In this document: piece after piece, positions 55,685 to 64,000 of the stretch
How the letters are laid out: every line of letters begins with the position of its first letter
Numbering within the stretch: the first letter of the stretch is position 1
NCBI RefSeq assembly: GCF_000186865.1
Contig: NW_008705580.1
Coordinates: 148,090 to 212,089 of the forward strand
Direction: 5' to 3'
From: Aureococcus anophagefferens
Taxonomy: Eukaryota; Sar; Pelagophyceae; Pelagomonadales; Pelagomonadaceae
Length of the DNA: 64,000 nucleotides
The notes under the pieces: model-generated
What the model saw: the letters and a program-made list of their open reading frames with translations, nothing else
Databases searched by the model: none
What the model was told of the DNA's origin: nothing
Made by a program: the position numbers and the translations under genes

Positions 55685-58462
55685 CTAGAAGGGCGACCAG
55701 GTCGGCGACGTGCCCGTGGCCGACGACGGCGCGGGCGCGGGCGCGTCGTCGTCCTTGGGGCCGCCCGGCGAGTGGCCGCCGTGGGAGAAGAAGCCGTGGG
55801 CGCCCGTGGCCTTGGCGACGGACTTGCGGATGTCGCGCATGACCGTCTTGGGCTTGTCGGCGAGGTGCTCCGCGGCGTGGACCGCGGACTCGGGCGCGGC
55901 GCGCGCGGCCGGCGCGGCGGCCGGCGCCCTGGACCGGAGGCCCGCGGCGACGCCCGAGAGGATCTGGCGCGCGCCGTCGACGATGGACACCTCCGCGAGC
56001 ACGGGGCCCGCGAGGTCCTTGACGAGGTGCACCGCGAGCGTCAGGAGCGGGACGCCGTCCTCGTGGGGGCCGGCCTTGAGCTTGTCCCGGAGGTCGAGCT
56101 GCTGGATGTGGACGCCCCGGTGGCTGTGGTCGCTGCTGTGGCCCATGAACAGCGCCCGCAGGTAGAAGTTCACGTCGTTGACGACGAAGTGGCGCACGTC
56201 GAAGAGGAGCGGAAAGTCCGCCAACATGTGGGCGACCAGCTTCAGATTGCCGAGCTTCAGGTTCGTCTCGTCGCTGCCCTCCTGGAGCTGCTCCAGCGAC
56301 GTGAGCCGCGACACGTGGTCGAAGTGCGACGGCGCGCGCTCGTCCGCGACCCAGGCGACCTCCAGGTCGAGCGTCGGCGGGTCCCGGGCGAGGAGGAAAT
56401 CGCGGGAGCGCAGCGCCATGGCGCCTCGGACGCGCGCGCCCGTCTTGGACGCGTAGCGGCCCGGCGGGAGCAGCTCGGCGTGTTCGACGGCGCCGAAGAC
56501 GTTCCGCGGCGCGACGACGAGCATCTTGAGGGTCACGACCCACTGGCCGACCATTCGCTTCCGCTCGTCCGCGACGACGACGCGGAGCACGGCCGACGGG
56601 TCCGCGCAGTGGAGCTCGAGGGCGGCGCCGTCGAAGGTCGCGGCGCCGTCGACGACGGCCGCCGTCGCCGTCGCCGCGGCCTCGCGCCGGATCGTGAACG
56701 TGGCCGTGACGTGGGTCGCCGCGCAGGTCGGCGGGAGCGCGAGCGCGAACGCGCGGACGCGGACCGTCGTCGGCATGGCCGCGCGCGCGCCGAGCGCGGA
56801 CCGCACCTTGCCCTCGGCGAGGCCCCGCACGAAGTTGTTGACGTTGAACTCGCCGTGGGCCTCGCCGGCGTCGAAGGCCACGCAGGCGCCGTCGACGGAG
56901 AAGTGGTGGACGACGACCGTGCCGAGCCGCGGCGCGTCGCCGACGCGGAGCGCGTCGTGGACCGAGGGGAAGGGGCTCCAGGGCAGGACCGACACGCCGT
57001 GCGCGCTCACGTACTCGACGCCGAGCGAGACGCCGCCGGCGTCCTCGCCTTTTCGCGTCAACCGCCCGACGACGGCGTCGCACGTCTTGATCGCATCGGA
57101 CAGCGGGAAGTCGACGCGCGCGACGCCGATGACGCGGTCCTTCGCGAGGGTCTCGTGGTCGAGCACGACCACGAAGCAGCGGCCCCCGTCGCCGAGCTTG
57201 GCGCGCAGCGCGTCGACGGGCACGGAGAGGGGCTGGAAGCGCGGGTTGAGGTCGCCGGCCCGGACCTCCGTCACCGCAACGCACGCGCACGCGTCGACGT
57301 GTTCCGGCGACAGGTCGTCGCCGCCGGCCGACGGCGGCGCGACGACGACCTTGCAGTAGGGGTTCGACCAGCCCTTGGCCGCGCTGAAGAAGTAGCCGTC
57401 GACGGCCGCGACGTGGTCGCAGGCGAGCGACAGGACGGCGTGCGTCGGCGTCTTCGGGTTCCGGGCCCGCGCGAGCTTCGCGCGGCGCGCGAGTTCGGCC
57501 GCGACGCGCGCGACGTCGACGCTGAGCTCGAGGCGCACGGCGTCCGCCGTCACGAAGCTCTCGTGGGAGAATTTCGCGCCGGCGTCGTGGCGGAGCTTGA
57601 AGTCGGCGACGGACGCGCGGACGAAGAGGTGGCGGTCGCCGGACCGGAGCTCTTTGTGGACCGAGAGCCCGACGCCGACCGCGCCCGCCTCGAAGCCCAG
57701 GCCCGGCGCCGCGAGCTTCAAGATCAAACCGAGGGCGGCGCCGAGCAGCGTGGGCCCCTCGAGCGCGAGCCAGGGCAGGCCCACGAGGGCCGCGAGGACC
57801 AGCGCCGCGGGAAGGCCCCACGCCGCCGCGAAAAGGCCGCAGGCCGCGGCGAGGCCGCACGCGAAGTTGCGCCGCCAGCTCGCGCCGCCGCAGCCCGCGC
57901 GCGCCGCGCGCTCGCGGGTCACCGTGACCCACAACGCGACCTCGCCGTTGGGCTGCTTGCCGTTGTACGCCAGCGGCAGCACGAGCCGCGTCCGCTCGCC
58001 GGGCAAGCTCAAACCCCGGTCGGCGACGCCGTTCTCGTGCGGGTCGCCGACGTCGCGCGTCGTGCGCTCGTAGACGGCGCAGCGCAGCGCCACGGCGTCG
58101 GTGCTCCGCGCCTCGACGCGCAGCGCCAGCGTCGCGCGCTGCTCCGCGATGGCGGCGGGCACGTCGACGAGAGTCTCGGGGTGGGCCTTCGCCGCGCGCG
58201 CGACGGTCCAGTCCGCGCCGAGCGTCGACGCGTTCTTCTCGACGCGCGCGCCGCGCAGCTCCGGGCCGGGCTTGCCGCCGTTGACGATGGCTCTCACTCC
58301 CACGCGCAGCGTCGAGGCGGCGTGCAGCACGTCCTGGAGGCTGTGGTGGATGGCGCAGCCGCGCACGCTCTCGACCTCGCACGCGACGCGCCACCACTCG
58401 AGCGGCGCCTCCTCCTCGGCGACGTCGACGGCGACGTCGGGCACCGTGCCGTAGGAACCCAT
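55685..58462 (-). CDS. large C2-domain membrane-associated protein
   Basis: 925 residues, start MGSYGTVPD (possible N-myristoylation). N-terminal beta-rich domain, a hydrophobic hairpin FACGLAAACGLFAAAWGLPA ALVLAALVGLPWLAL (about residues 205-245), then C2-like beta sandwiches: THAVLSLACDHVAAVDGYFF SAAKGWSNPYCKVVV; RFQPLSVPVDALRAKL; GRCFVVVLDHETLAKDRVIGVA, typical copine/C2 strands. C-terminal helical region with HIQQLDLRDKLK and a His/Ser/Pro-rich tail. May tether membranes in a Ca2+-dependent manner. Convergent with PLC. Confidence 0.65.
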   Translation of the reverse strand: MGSYGTVPDVAVDVAEEEAPLEWWRVACEVESVRGCAIHHSLQDVLHAASTLRVGVRAIVNGGKPGPELRGARVEKNASTLGADWTVARAAKAHPETLVDVPAAIAEQRATLALRVEARSTDAVALRCAVYERTTRDVGDPHENGVADRGLSLPGERTRLVLPLAYNGKQPNGEVALWVTVTRERAARAGCGGASWRRNFACGLAAACGLFAAAWGLPAALVLAALVGLPWLALEGPTLLGAALGLILKLAAPGLGFEAGAVGVGLSVHKELRSGDRHLFVRASVADFKLRHDAGAKFSHESFVTADAVRLELSVDVARVAAELARRAKLARARNPKTPTHAVLSLACDHVAAVDGYFFSAAKGWSNPYCKVVVAPPSAGGDDLSPEHVDACACVAVTEVRAGDLNPRFQPLSVPVDALRAKLGDGGRCFVVVLDHETLAKDRVIGVARVDFPLSDAIKTCDAVVGRLTRKGEDAGGVSLGVEYVSAHGVSVLPWSPFPSVHDALRVGDAPRLGTVVVHHFSVDGACVAFDAGEAHGEFNVNNFVRGLAEGKVRSALGARAAMPTTVRVRAFALALPPTCAATHVTATFTIRREAAATATAAVVDGAATFDGAALELHCADPSAVLRVVVADERKRMVGQWVVTLKMLVVAPRNVFGAVEHAELLPPGRYASKTGARVRGAMALRSRDFLLARDPPTLDLEVAWVADERAPSHFDHVSRLTSLEQLQEGSDETNLKLGNLKLVAHMLADFPLLFDVRHFVVNDVNFYLRALFMGHSSDHSHRGVHIQQLDLRDKLKAGPHEDGVPLLTLAVHLVKDLAGPVLAEVSIVDGARQILSGVAAGLRSRAPAAAPAARAAPESAVHAAEHLADKPKTVMRDIRKSVAKATGAHGFFSHGGHSPGGPKDDDAPAPAPSSATGTSPTWSPF

Positions 58463-58718
58463 GGCTTAACTGTTCGCTCCCACCATCCTTTGAAGGCTGC
58501 CCGCCGACTAGAGCCGACGAGGAAGCGGCATCGTGCGGCAGGAGAACTGCACGCGTTTGCGTTTCCCCGTGTTGAGGCAATCGATTCAATCGATTTGGCA
58601 TCCCTAAGCTCGCGCCTCGGCCGTCGTCGGTGAATAGGCCGGAGCCCCCTGGCCGGCGTATCAAAGGGTATACTCGCGCACAGCCTCGTCGAATTCTGCA
58701 CGTGTGATCCCACCCGCA
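58463..58718. other. divergent promoter region
   Basis: 256 bp between start codons of the C2 protein and the PHD-dioxygenase genes. Contains repeated ATCGATT/TCAATCGATT-type AT-rich patches around 58578-58592. No other element recognised. Confidence 0.4.
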
Positions 58719-60566
58719 ATGGCAACGATGAACCTCGCGCACTTGGGCCTCCCCGGCGCGGCGATCCCGCCGGCGCCCGCGGCGCCCGCGGCGCCGCCCG
58801 CGCCCCTCGGCGCGCCCGCGGCGCCCGCGGCCCTCGGCGCGGCGCCGCCCGCGCCCGCGGCCCCGCCGAAGCCCGAGCCGCCGTACCTCTACGTCGAGAA
58901 CAACATCACGTGCCCGCAGCTGCTCGCGCTGCTCCAGGGCGGCTGCGGCACCTTCGTCAAGGCGCGGAAGCAGCGCGAGAAGAAGCCCAAGGTCGACGAG
59001 CCCGAGCTCGAGGCGATGGCGGCGCCGGCCGAGGACCGCGGGGAGCTCCGCGCGGCGCGCGCGGACGGCGCGGCCTACGAGGCGCGCGCGAAGGCCGCCG
59101 ACGGCCTGACGCGCGCCGACGCGAAGGAGCGGGACACATCGGCGACCGGCGGCGCGGCGCTCGCGGACATTCGGGAGCTCGGCACGCTCCGCGTCGCCAG
59201 GGGCGCCGTCGCGTCGTCGGGCGAGACGCTGGAGCCCATGACGGACTCGACGAAGCTCCTCCAGGACGGCGACGCGGCCGCGCTCTGGCGCCGCTACGAC
59301 CAGGACGGCTACGTGCTCCTCCGGGGCGTCGTCGCCGTCGACGCCGTCGTCGCCGCGCGCAAGGCGTTCGTCGCGCCCCTCGTCGCCGAGGGCGGCGTCG
59401 TCGACGCGGCGCCCCTGCTCGACGACGTCGTCGCGCCGCCGCCGGAGGCCGTCGCCGCGAGCCTCGGCGCGGCGGACCCCGCGCGCGCGCGCGCCGCGGC
59501 GCTCGCCGACGAGCGCGCGGCGCCCAACGCCAAGGGCTACACGGTCATGGTCGACAGCGGCGACGCCATCCGGGGCCGCGACAAGCACCACGACGCGAGC
59601 CAGCAGGGCGACGCGAAGCGGCGGTGGCGCGACGCGTGCCTCTCGGCCGACGCGCGCGCGCCGTGCGAGGACGCGGGCCTCGAGGACGCGCTCCGGCTGC
59701 TCGCGCGGGGCCGCGCGCTCGTCGAGGCCGAGGAACCGGAGGAGTCCGAGGAGCCCGCGGCGAAGCGGTCGAGGCTCGGCGCGCACGCGCGCGCGTGCGG
59801 CGTCGACTTCACGGCCGAGGCCGCGTCGGAGCCCGACGCGGCGCCGGAGCCGCCGGCGGGCGGCTACCGCGTCGCGTTCTTCGACCCCAAGTTCACCTGG
59901 GTGCGCCTCAAGGCCCCCGGCGAGCAGACCGTGGAGCACGCGGACGTCTACCACTTTGAGCGCGAGACGGGCCTCTTCACCGGCGCCGTCGACGACGTCT
60001 CGCCCGCGCCGGAGGCGCCCGAGCCCGACGACGACGAGCCCTGCGCGGCCTGCGGCTCCGCCGACGACCCGGACCGGCTCCTGCTCTGCGACGAGTGCGA
60101 CGCGGCGTACCACACGAGCTGCCTCGACCCGCCTCTCGATTCGTCGCCGCCGGGCGACTGGTTCTGCCCCAAGTGCGCCGTGCGCCCGGCCATGGGCACG
60201 GTCTGGCTCCCGCTCCAGGACGTGGACCACCGCAACGGCGGGCTCGTCGTCCTCCGGGGCAGCCACAAGGCGCTCGACTACGGCCCGGGCGCGTACCGCG
60301 ACGCGCCGCTCCCGAAGACCTTCTTCAAGCGCGGCGGCTCGAAGCTCGACTGGCGCGCGGCGACCTTCGCGCCGGGCGACGTCGTCCTCTTCTCCGTCCA
60401 CGCCATCCACGCGACGCCGAAGAACCGGACGAAGGCGTTCCGCGCGTCCATCGACACGCGCTTCCTCGTCGAGCCCGCGCCGGACCTCGCCGCGACCCGC
60501 CCGCGCAAGTGGGCGGCCTACGTCGCCAACGCGGTCCAGGACGACAAGGCGCGCCTCCTCGAGTAA
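58719..60566 (+). CDS. phytanoyl-CoA-dioxygenase-like protein with inserted PHD finger
   Basis: 615 residues from the first ATG. Ala/Pro N-terminus, then PhyH-like entry [20 protein letters not shown] (about 195-215). A basic/acidic central part leads to [31 protein letters not shown] finger lies at about 440-488 ([39 protein letters not shown]). The remaining PhyH core follows: [50 protein letters not shown]. The distal His and Arg of the 2OG site are visible; HAD may be the HxD. Likely nuclear chromatin-associated oxygenase. Confidence 0.78.
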   Translation: MATMNLAHLGLPGAAIPPAPAAPAAPPAPLGAPAAPAALGAAPPAPAAPPKPEPPYLYVENNITCPQLLALLQGGCGTFVKARKQREKKPKVDEPELEAMAAPAEDRGELRAARADGAAYEARAKAADGLTRADAKERDTSATGGAALADIRELGTLRVARGAVASSGETLEPMTDSTKLLQDGDAAALWRRYDQDGYVLLRGVVAVDAVVAARKAFVAPLVAEGGVVDAAPLLDDVVAPPPEAVAASLGAADPARARAAALADERAAPNAKGYTVMVDSGDAIRGRDKHHDASQQGDAKRRWRDACLSADARAPCEDAGLEDALRLLARGRALVEAEEPEESEEPAAKRSRLGAHARACGVDFTAEAASEPDAAPEPPAGGYRVAFFDPKFTWVRLKAPGEQTVEHADVYHFERETGLFTGAVDDVSPAPEAPEPDDDEPCAACGSADDPDRLLLCDECDAAYHTSCLDPPLDSSPPGDWFCPKCAVRPAMGTVWLPLQDVDHRNGGLVVLRGSHKALDYGPGAYRDAPLPKTFFKRGGSKLDWRAATFAPGDVVLFSVHAIHATPKNRTKAFRASIDTRFLVEPAPDLAATRPRKWAAYVANAVQDDKARLLE

Positions 60567-60864
60567 GCGTTCCGTTACGAGCGGACGCGTACGACGCGTA
60601 CAGCATCCAGGCACCGAACTGAAACTGACCTTGAGTCACGTCTTGAGTCGGGCTTCACTCACTCGGCCTTCAGCAATCGCTTGTGGCGAGAAGGCAGCGC
60701 TCCTAGCGTCCGGTGCAGCCGCGCGCGCGTCGCACCCGTCGCATCACACCGCGTCGCATCGATCGCTGCATCGCATCGCAGCGGAGCGCCGCTGCCGAAC
60801 GCCCTCCGTCGAGCGCGCGCGCACCTCGCCGCGTCGAGGCCGCGCGCCGCGGCGCGTCGACGCC
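60567..60864. other. 298-bp intergenic region before the SulP gene
   Basis: Plus-strand promoter region. Contains GCATCGATCGCTGCATCGCA-type short repeats of GCATCG/CGCATC around 60750-60785. Long frames through it are noise. Confidence 0.4.
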
Positions 60865-63434
60865 ATGGCCGACGTCTTCAACGCCTACGTGAGCCCGGCG
60901 ATCTACGGCGTCATCAACGCCATCCTCGCCGTGCCGGCGCTCTACGGCTACGCGGCGGTCATCTTCAGCGCGCCGGTCTACGGCCCCATACAAGGCCCGC
61001 TGAGCAAGGCCGTCGTCCTGAGCAGCGCGGTGCACCAGGTCGTCTTCGCGCTGCGGTCGACGCTGCCCTTCGCCATCGGCCAGGTGCAGGACGCGGGCCT
61101 CATCTTCCTGGGCAAGATGGCGACGATCGTCGCCGCGGAGCTGTCGGACGAGCCGCTCGAGGACGTCGTCGCGACGACGCTCGCGGGGCTCTGCGGCGGC
61201 ACGGCGCTCCTGGGGCTCGTGCTCGTCGGCATCGGCCGCGCGCGGCTGACGTGGCTCGTGTCCTACCTGCCCATGCCCGTGCTCGGCGGCTACCTCGCGT
61301 TCATCGGCTTCTTCTGCGTCGAGGCGGGCGTCGCGCTGTGCATCGGCGACGTCGTCAACGGCCCGGGCACCTGGGGCCGCGTCGTCGACCCGCCGTTCCG
61401 CGTCGTGCTCTGCGCGCCGGGCATCGTCGGCGGCGTCTTCCTGTCCTGGGTCGCCGCGCGCGACCCGAGGGGCACGCGCCTGCCCGCGGCCATGGTGCTC
61501 CTGCCCGCGGTGTTCTACGTGGTTTTGGCAATACTACCAAACTACGACATCGAGGACGCGCGGGCCGACGGCTGGCTCTTCACGGACCCCCAGGGCGAGT
61601 CCGCGCGGACGTCCGTGCTGGACGTCGCGCGGCTCTACGATGTGGAGCGCGTGCACGTGCGGGCCCTGGCGAAGCTGGCGCCCGTCTGGGCGGCCATGGT
61701 CGTCGTCGTCGCGTTCAGCTCCTGCTTGGATGTGGCGGCCATCGAGATCGACCTGGGCAGCCCGCTGGACATGGACCGGGAGCTGACGACGGTCGGCGTG
61801 TCGAACGCCGTCGCGGGCTGCGCGGGCGGCTTCACGGGGTCCTACATCTTCTCCCAGACCATCTTCTCCTGCCGCGCGGGCTGCCGGAGCCGCCTCGTGG
61901 GCTGGACCGTCGTCGCCTGCGAGCTGGCCGTCGTCGCGTGCGAGACGGATTTGCTCGGCGCGCTGCCGCTCTACTTCTTCGCGGCGACGCTGACCTTCGT
62001 CGGCGTGGACCTGCTCAACGAGTGGCTCCTCGAGAGCCGCCACAAGTTCGCCCAGAAGTCGGAGTACGCGGCGCTTCTGTTTACGTTCGTCGCGATCCAG
62101 GCGCTCGGGTTGAACGCGGGCCTGGTCGCGGGCTGCGTCGCGGCGTCGGTGCACTTCATGTCGTCGGCCGTCGCGGCCGCGGCGCCGAAGCGCGTGAACA
62201 AGAGCTCGCTTGAGTCTTGCGGGACCCGCAGGAGAGCCGCAAGCTCAGCGCAATGAAGCACCGTTTGGTCGTCCTCGAGCTCGCGGGCACGGTCTGGTGG
62301 GGCACGGCGTCGAGCCTGCTGGCGAAGATCAAGCGGTCGCTCGGCGCCGTCGTCGACGACGGCGCGTCGCCGCCGGGCGAGCGGTCGAGTTTATTGCGGG
62401 AGGCCGCGCGGGGCCCGGCGGCGGCGCCGCCGGACCCGGAGGCCGCGCGGAGCTGGAACGTGATCCTGGACTGCCGCCGCGTCGACGGCCTCGACGCGTC
62501 GGCGTGCCGCGCGTGCTTCGTGCCGCTGGCGCGCCTCGCGGCGGCGCGCGGGTTCGGCGTCGCGGTGTCGGGGCTCCGCGAGGACCACGTGAAGCTGCTG
62601 GCGGCGCACGACGCGCTCGCGGGGCGCCACATCCGCGTCTTCCGATCTTTGGACGAGGCGCTGCGCTGGGCGGAGCAGCGCCAGCTCGTCGCGCCGACGC
62701 CGGACCTGAGCCTGCTGCGGAACGGCGGGCGCGAGCACTCGCCGCGGCCCAAGAAGCCGCGGACGCGGCCGCTCCAGCTGAGCCCGCGGCGGCCCGAGGA
62801 CGGCGACAAGCAGTCGCCGGACCGCGACGTGAGCCGCCACTACACGTCGGCCTTCTCGCCGAACACGTCCTTCGACGCGGGCCTGGGGCGCCACGAGGCG
62901 TCGCGGTCGCTCGACGACGTCGCCGCGGGGCCGCCCCGGCGGCCCGCGCGCGGCACGCCGCGGAGCCTCGGCCGCCGCGCGGCCGCGTTCCTCGCGACGA
63001 AGATCCTGCGCGTCGACCAGGACGACGCCAACTTCCCCGCGACGGTGGACGCGCTGCGGGGCCTGGGCGAGGCGACGTTCGCGCCGCGCGCGGAGATCTT
63101 CGTCGCGGGCGACTTCCCCGACGACTTCTACTGCGTCGTCGACGGCCGCGTGGCCAACAACGCCTGCGAGACGGAGCTGGAGTCCGGCGAGCAGCTCGAC
63201 GGCCGCCGCGAGGCCGCGGAGGTCTTCGGGCCGGGGGCCTTCGTGGGCTACGTGGACTGGGCCCTCCAGCGGCCGCGGCGCTTCAGCAGCCACGCCGTCG
63301 ACAAGAAATGCACCGTCGCCGTCTTCGGCCGCCGCGCGCTCGACGCGATCCGCGCGTCCGCGCCCCAGGTCCACATCGACCTCCAGGCCGCGCTGCTCCG
63401 CACCGCGGCCACGGAGCTCGCGAATAGCACCTAA
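60865..63434 (+). CDS. SulP/SLC26-type anion transporter with STAS and cNMP-binding domains, one frame break
   Basis: Part 1 (60865 to about 62215): about 450 residues with 10-12 TM helices, SulP-like GYLAFIGFFCVEAGVAL, FSSCLDVAAIEIDLGSPLDM, GGFTGSYIFSQTIF. Part 2 (to 63434), in a different frame: LRDPQESRKL, STAS domain HRLVVLELAGTVWWGTASSL, WNVILDCRRVDGLDASACRA, then a cNMP-binding fold (AEIFVAGDFPDDFYCVVDGR, FGPGAFVGYVDWALQ, CTVAVFGRRALDAI). This matches yeast YGR125W-like SulP-STAS-CNBD proteins. The break near 62215-62235 (CTTGAGTCTTGCGG) has no usable splice sites, so an indel is likely. Stop is 1 base from the next convergent stop. Confidence 0.8.
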
Positions 63435-63435
63435 C

Positions 63436-64000
63436 CTAGCCGTTAAAGATGCCGAAGCCGCGGCTCTCGAAGCCCGCGCGGTCGAATTCCGCCGCCTTCG
63501 GCGGCGGTGGTCGTTTCTCCGCGGCGGGCTCGGACTTCTTGTCCTTGCGCGGCTTCTGCGGCTTCGCCTTCGCGGGCCGGCCGAACGCCTCCGCGGGCGT
63601 GGGCGCGGGCGACGACGGCGCGGCCGCGGGCGCCGGGGGAGCGGCGGGCCGTCGCGGCGCGGCCGCGGGCGGCGCGGGTCTGTGTTTTTGGGGTTTCGGG
63701 CGGCCGAACGCCTCGGCGGGCGTCGGCGCGGCGGCCTCGGGCGCGGGCGCCGCGGGCGCCTTGGGGGCCGCCGGCGCGGGCGTCGCCTTGGGCGCCTTCG
63801 GCGCGGCGGGGCGCTTCTGCGTCTTCTGCTGCTTCGCGAAGGCCTCGGCGGGCGTCGGCGCCGGCGACGACGGCGCGGCCGCCGCGGGCGCAGGCGGCAG
63901 CGCTGCCACGCGTCGCAGCGCGGCGTCGGCCTCCGCCTCCGCGGGCGCGGGCGGCGGCGGCGGCGCGGGCTTGGCCGCGGGGGCCGGCGCCGGCGGCCGC
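63436..64000 (-). CDS. C-terminal part of a Pro/Ala-rich repeat protein (5' end beyond window)
   Basis: Open to the right edge on the minus strand; no in-window ATG is a credible start. Composed of PAP, AAP and KxPK sequence with three copies of a motif APTPAEAF(G/A)(R/K)P/Q followed by a basic stretch (KAKPQKPRKDKK). The end reads PKAAEFDRAGFESRGFGIFNG. The repeated TPAEAFGRP suggests a short linear docking motif. Function unknown. Confidence 0.6.
   Translation of the reverse strand, partial: RPPAPAPAAKPAPPPPPAPAEAEADAALRRVAALPPAPAAAAPSSPAPTPAEAFAKQQKTQKRPAAPKAPKATPAPAAPKAPAAPAPEAAAPTPAEAFGRPKPQKHRPAPPAAAPRRPAAPPAPAAAPSSPAPTPAEAFGRPAKAKPQKPRKDKKSEPAAEKRPPPPKAAEFDRAGFESRGFGIFNG

Noticed and set aside
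53835..60614. 2259-residue open frame on the minus strand
   Set aside because: It runs antisense to PLC and the PHD-dioxygenase and out of frame through the C2 gene; composition is Arg/Val/Leu/Asp-rich noise. Very high GC makes long shadow frames common.
62030..62245. Direct repeat GAGAGCCGC flanking the SulP frame break, as an introner
   Set aside because: The repeat does not start with GT or GC, and excision would remove the last membrane helices.
62640..62665. Match to the introner core (GATCTTTGGACGAG) inside the transporter gene
   Set aside because: It encodes RSLDEALRW of the STAS domain in an uninterrupted frame; no terminal repeats or duplication around it.
1..64000. tRNA, rRNA or other structured RNA genes
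   Set aside because: No T-loop/anticodon pattern or rRNA-like conserved stretch was found on either strand by eye; a covariance-model scan would be needed to exclude small ones.

Overview
This is a gene-dense, very GC-rich stretch of a eukaryotic nuclear genome. Several genes carry introns, and the coding regions include eukaryotic hallmarks: APC3/CDC27, an AGC-type kinase, U-box, RING-CH and MYND fingers, a TBC domain, CtIP/Sae2, phosphoinositide phospholipase C, and a PHD finger. Preproteins with a signal peptide followed by a plastid transit region (4502, 24673, 51633) fit an alga with a complex plastid. Glycan-modifying enzymes, MYND-RING-Sel1 proteins and, above all, roughly 200-bp transposon-like introns (introner elements) point to a stramenopile of the pelagophyte type, such as Aureococcus or a close relative. 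The organism is inferred; no rRNA or plastid marker is present.

Layout. 1-393: end of a single-pass membrane protein. 970-4213: two convergent glycosyltransferase genes (GT61-like, GT18-like), both with frame breaks. 4502-9433: START-like plastid protein, polytopic membrane protein, an Ala/Pro-rich protein with a possible recombinase-like helical domain, and a DHHC-like acyltransferase with a degenerate motif. 9949-15000: APC3/CDC27, a histidine phosphatase and an AGC-like kinase holding two introner elements. 15032-20654: a 1805-residue beta-helix receptor-like membrane protein with a third introner. 20726-27888: TMX2-like thioredoxin, FAH hydrolase, GST, Popeye protein, cytochrome-b5-like heme protein, SET protein and small unknowns. 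27992-34964: large unknown protein, BART protein, RING-CH and MYND-RING-Sel1 proteins. 34992-40088: a 1698-residue membrane protein combining Cys-rich and YHYH ectodomain, multiple TM helices, a TIR-like domain and leucine-rich repeats. 40201-47162: sulfotransferase, CtIP/Sae2, U-box protein, exostosin-like transferase with a fourth introner, and an oxygenase-like protein. 47333-55565: TBC protein, GluTR-like protein, a second BART protein, plastid NTF2-like protein, WW protein and PI-PLC. 55685-64000: C2 protein, PHD-phytanoyl dioxygenase, SulP-STAS-CNBD transporter and the end of a Pro/Ala-rich protein.

The genes do not form one pathway, but themes recur: surface glycan synthesis and sulfation (970, 2796, 40697, 44347), membrane sensing and signalling (15032, 34992, 53598, 14860), ubiquitin and cell cycle control (9949, 31954, 33840, 43239), and Arl-type small GTPase effectors (31151, 49971). 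Gene spacing is extreme: two convergent pairs have stop codons 1-2 bases apart.

The most remarkable signal is a set of four related 183-205 bp introns. Each is flanked by an 8-10 bp target-site duplication. In each the acceptor AG lies in the element while the donor GT or GC comes from the duplicated target. They occur in both orientations relative to transcription. Several genes also have one-base frame breaks that may be assembly errors in GC-rich sequence or real decay.
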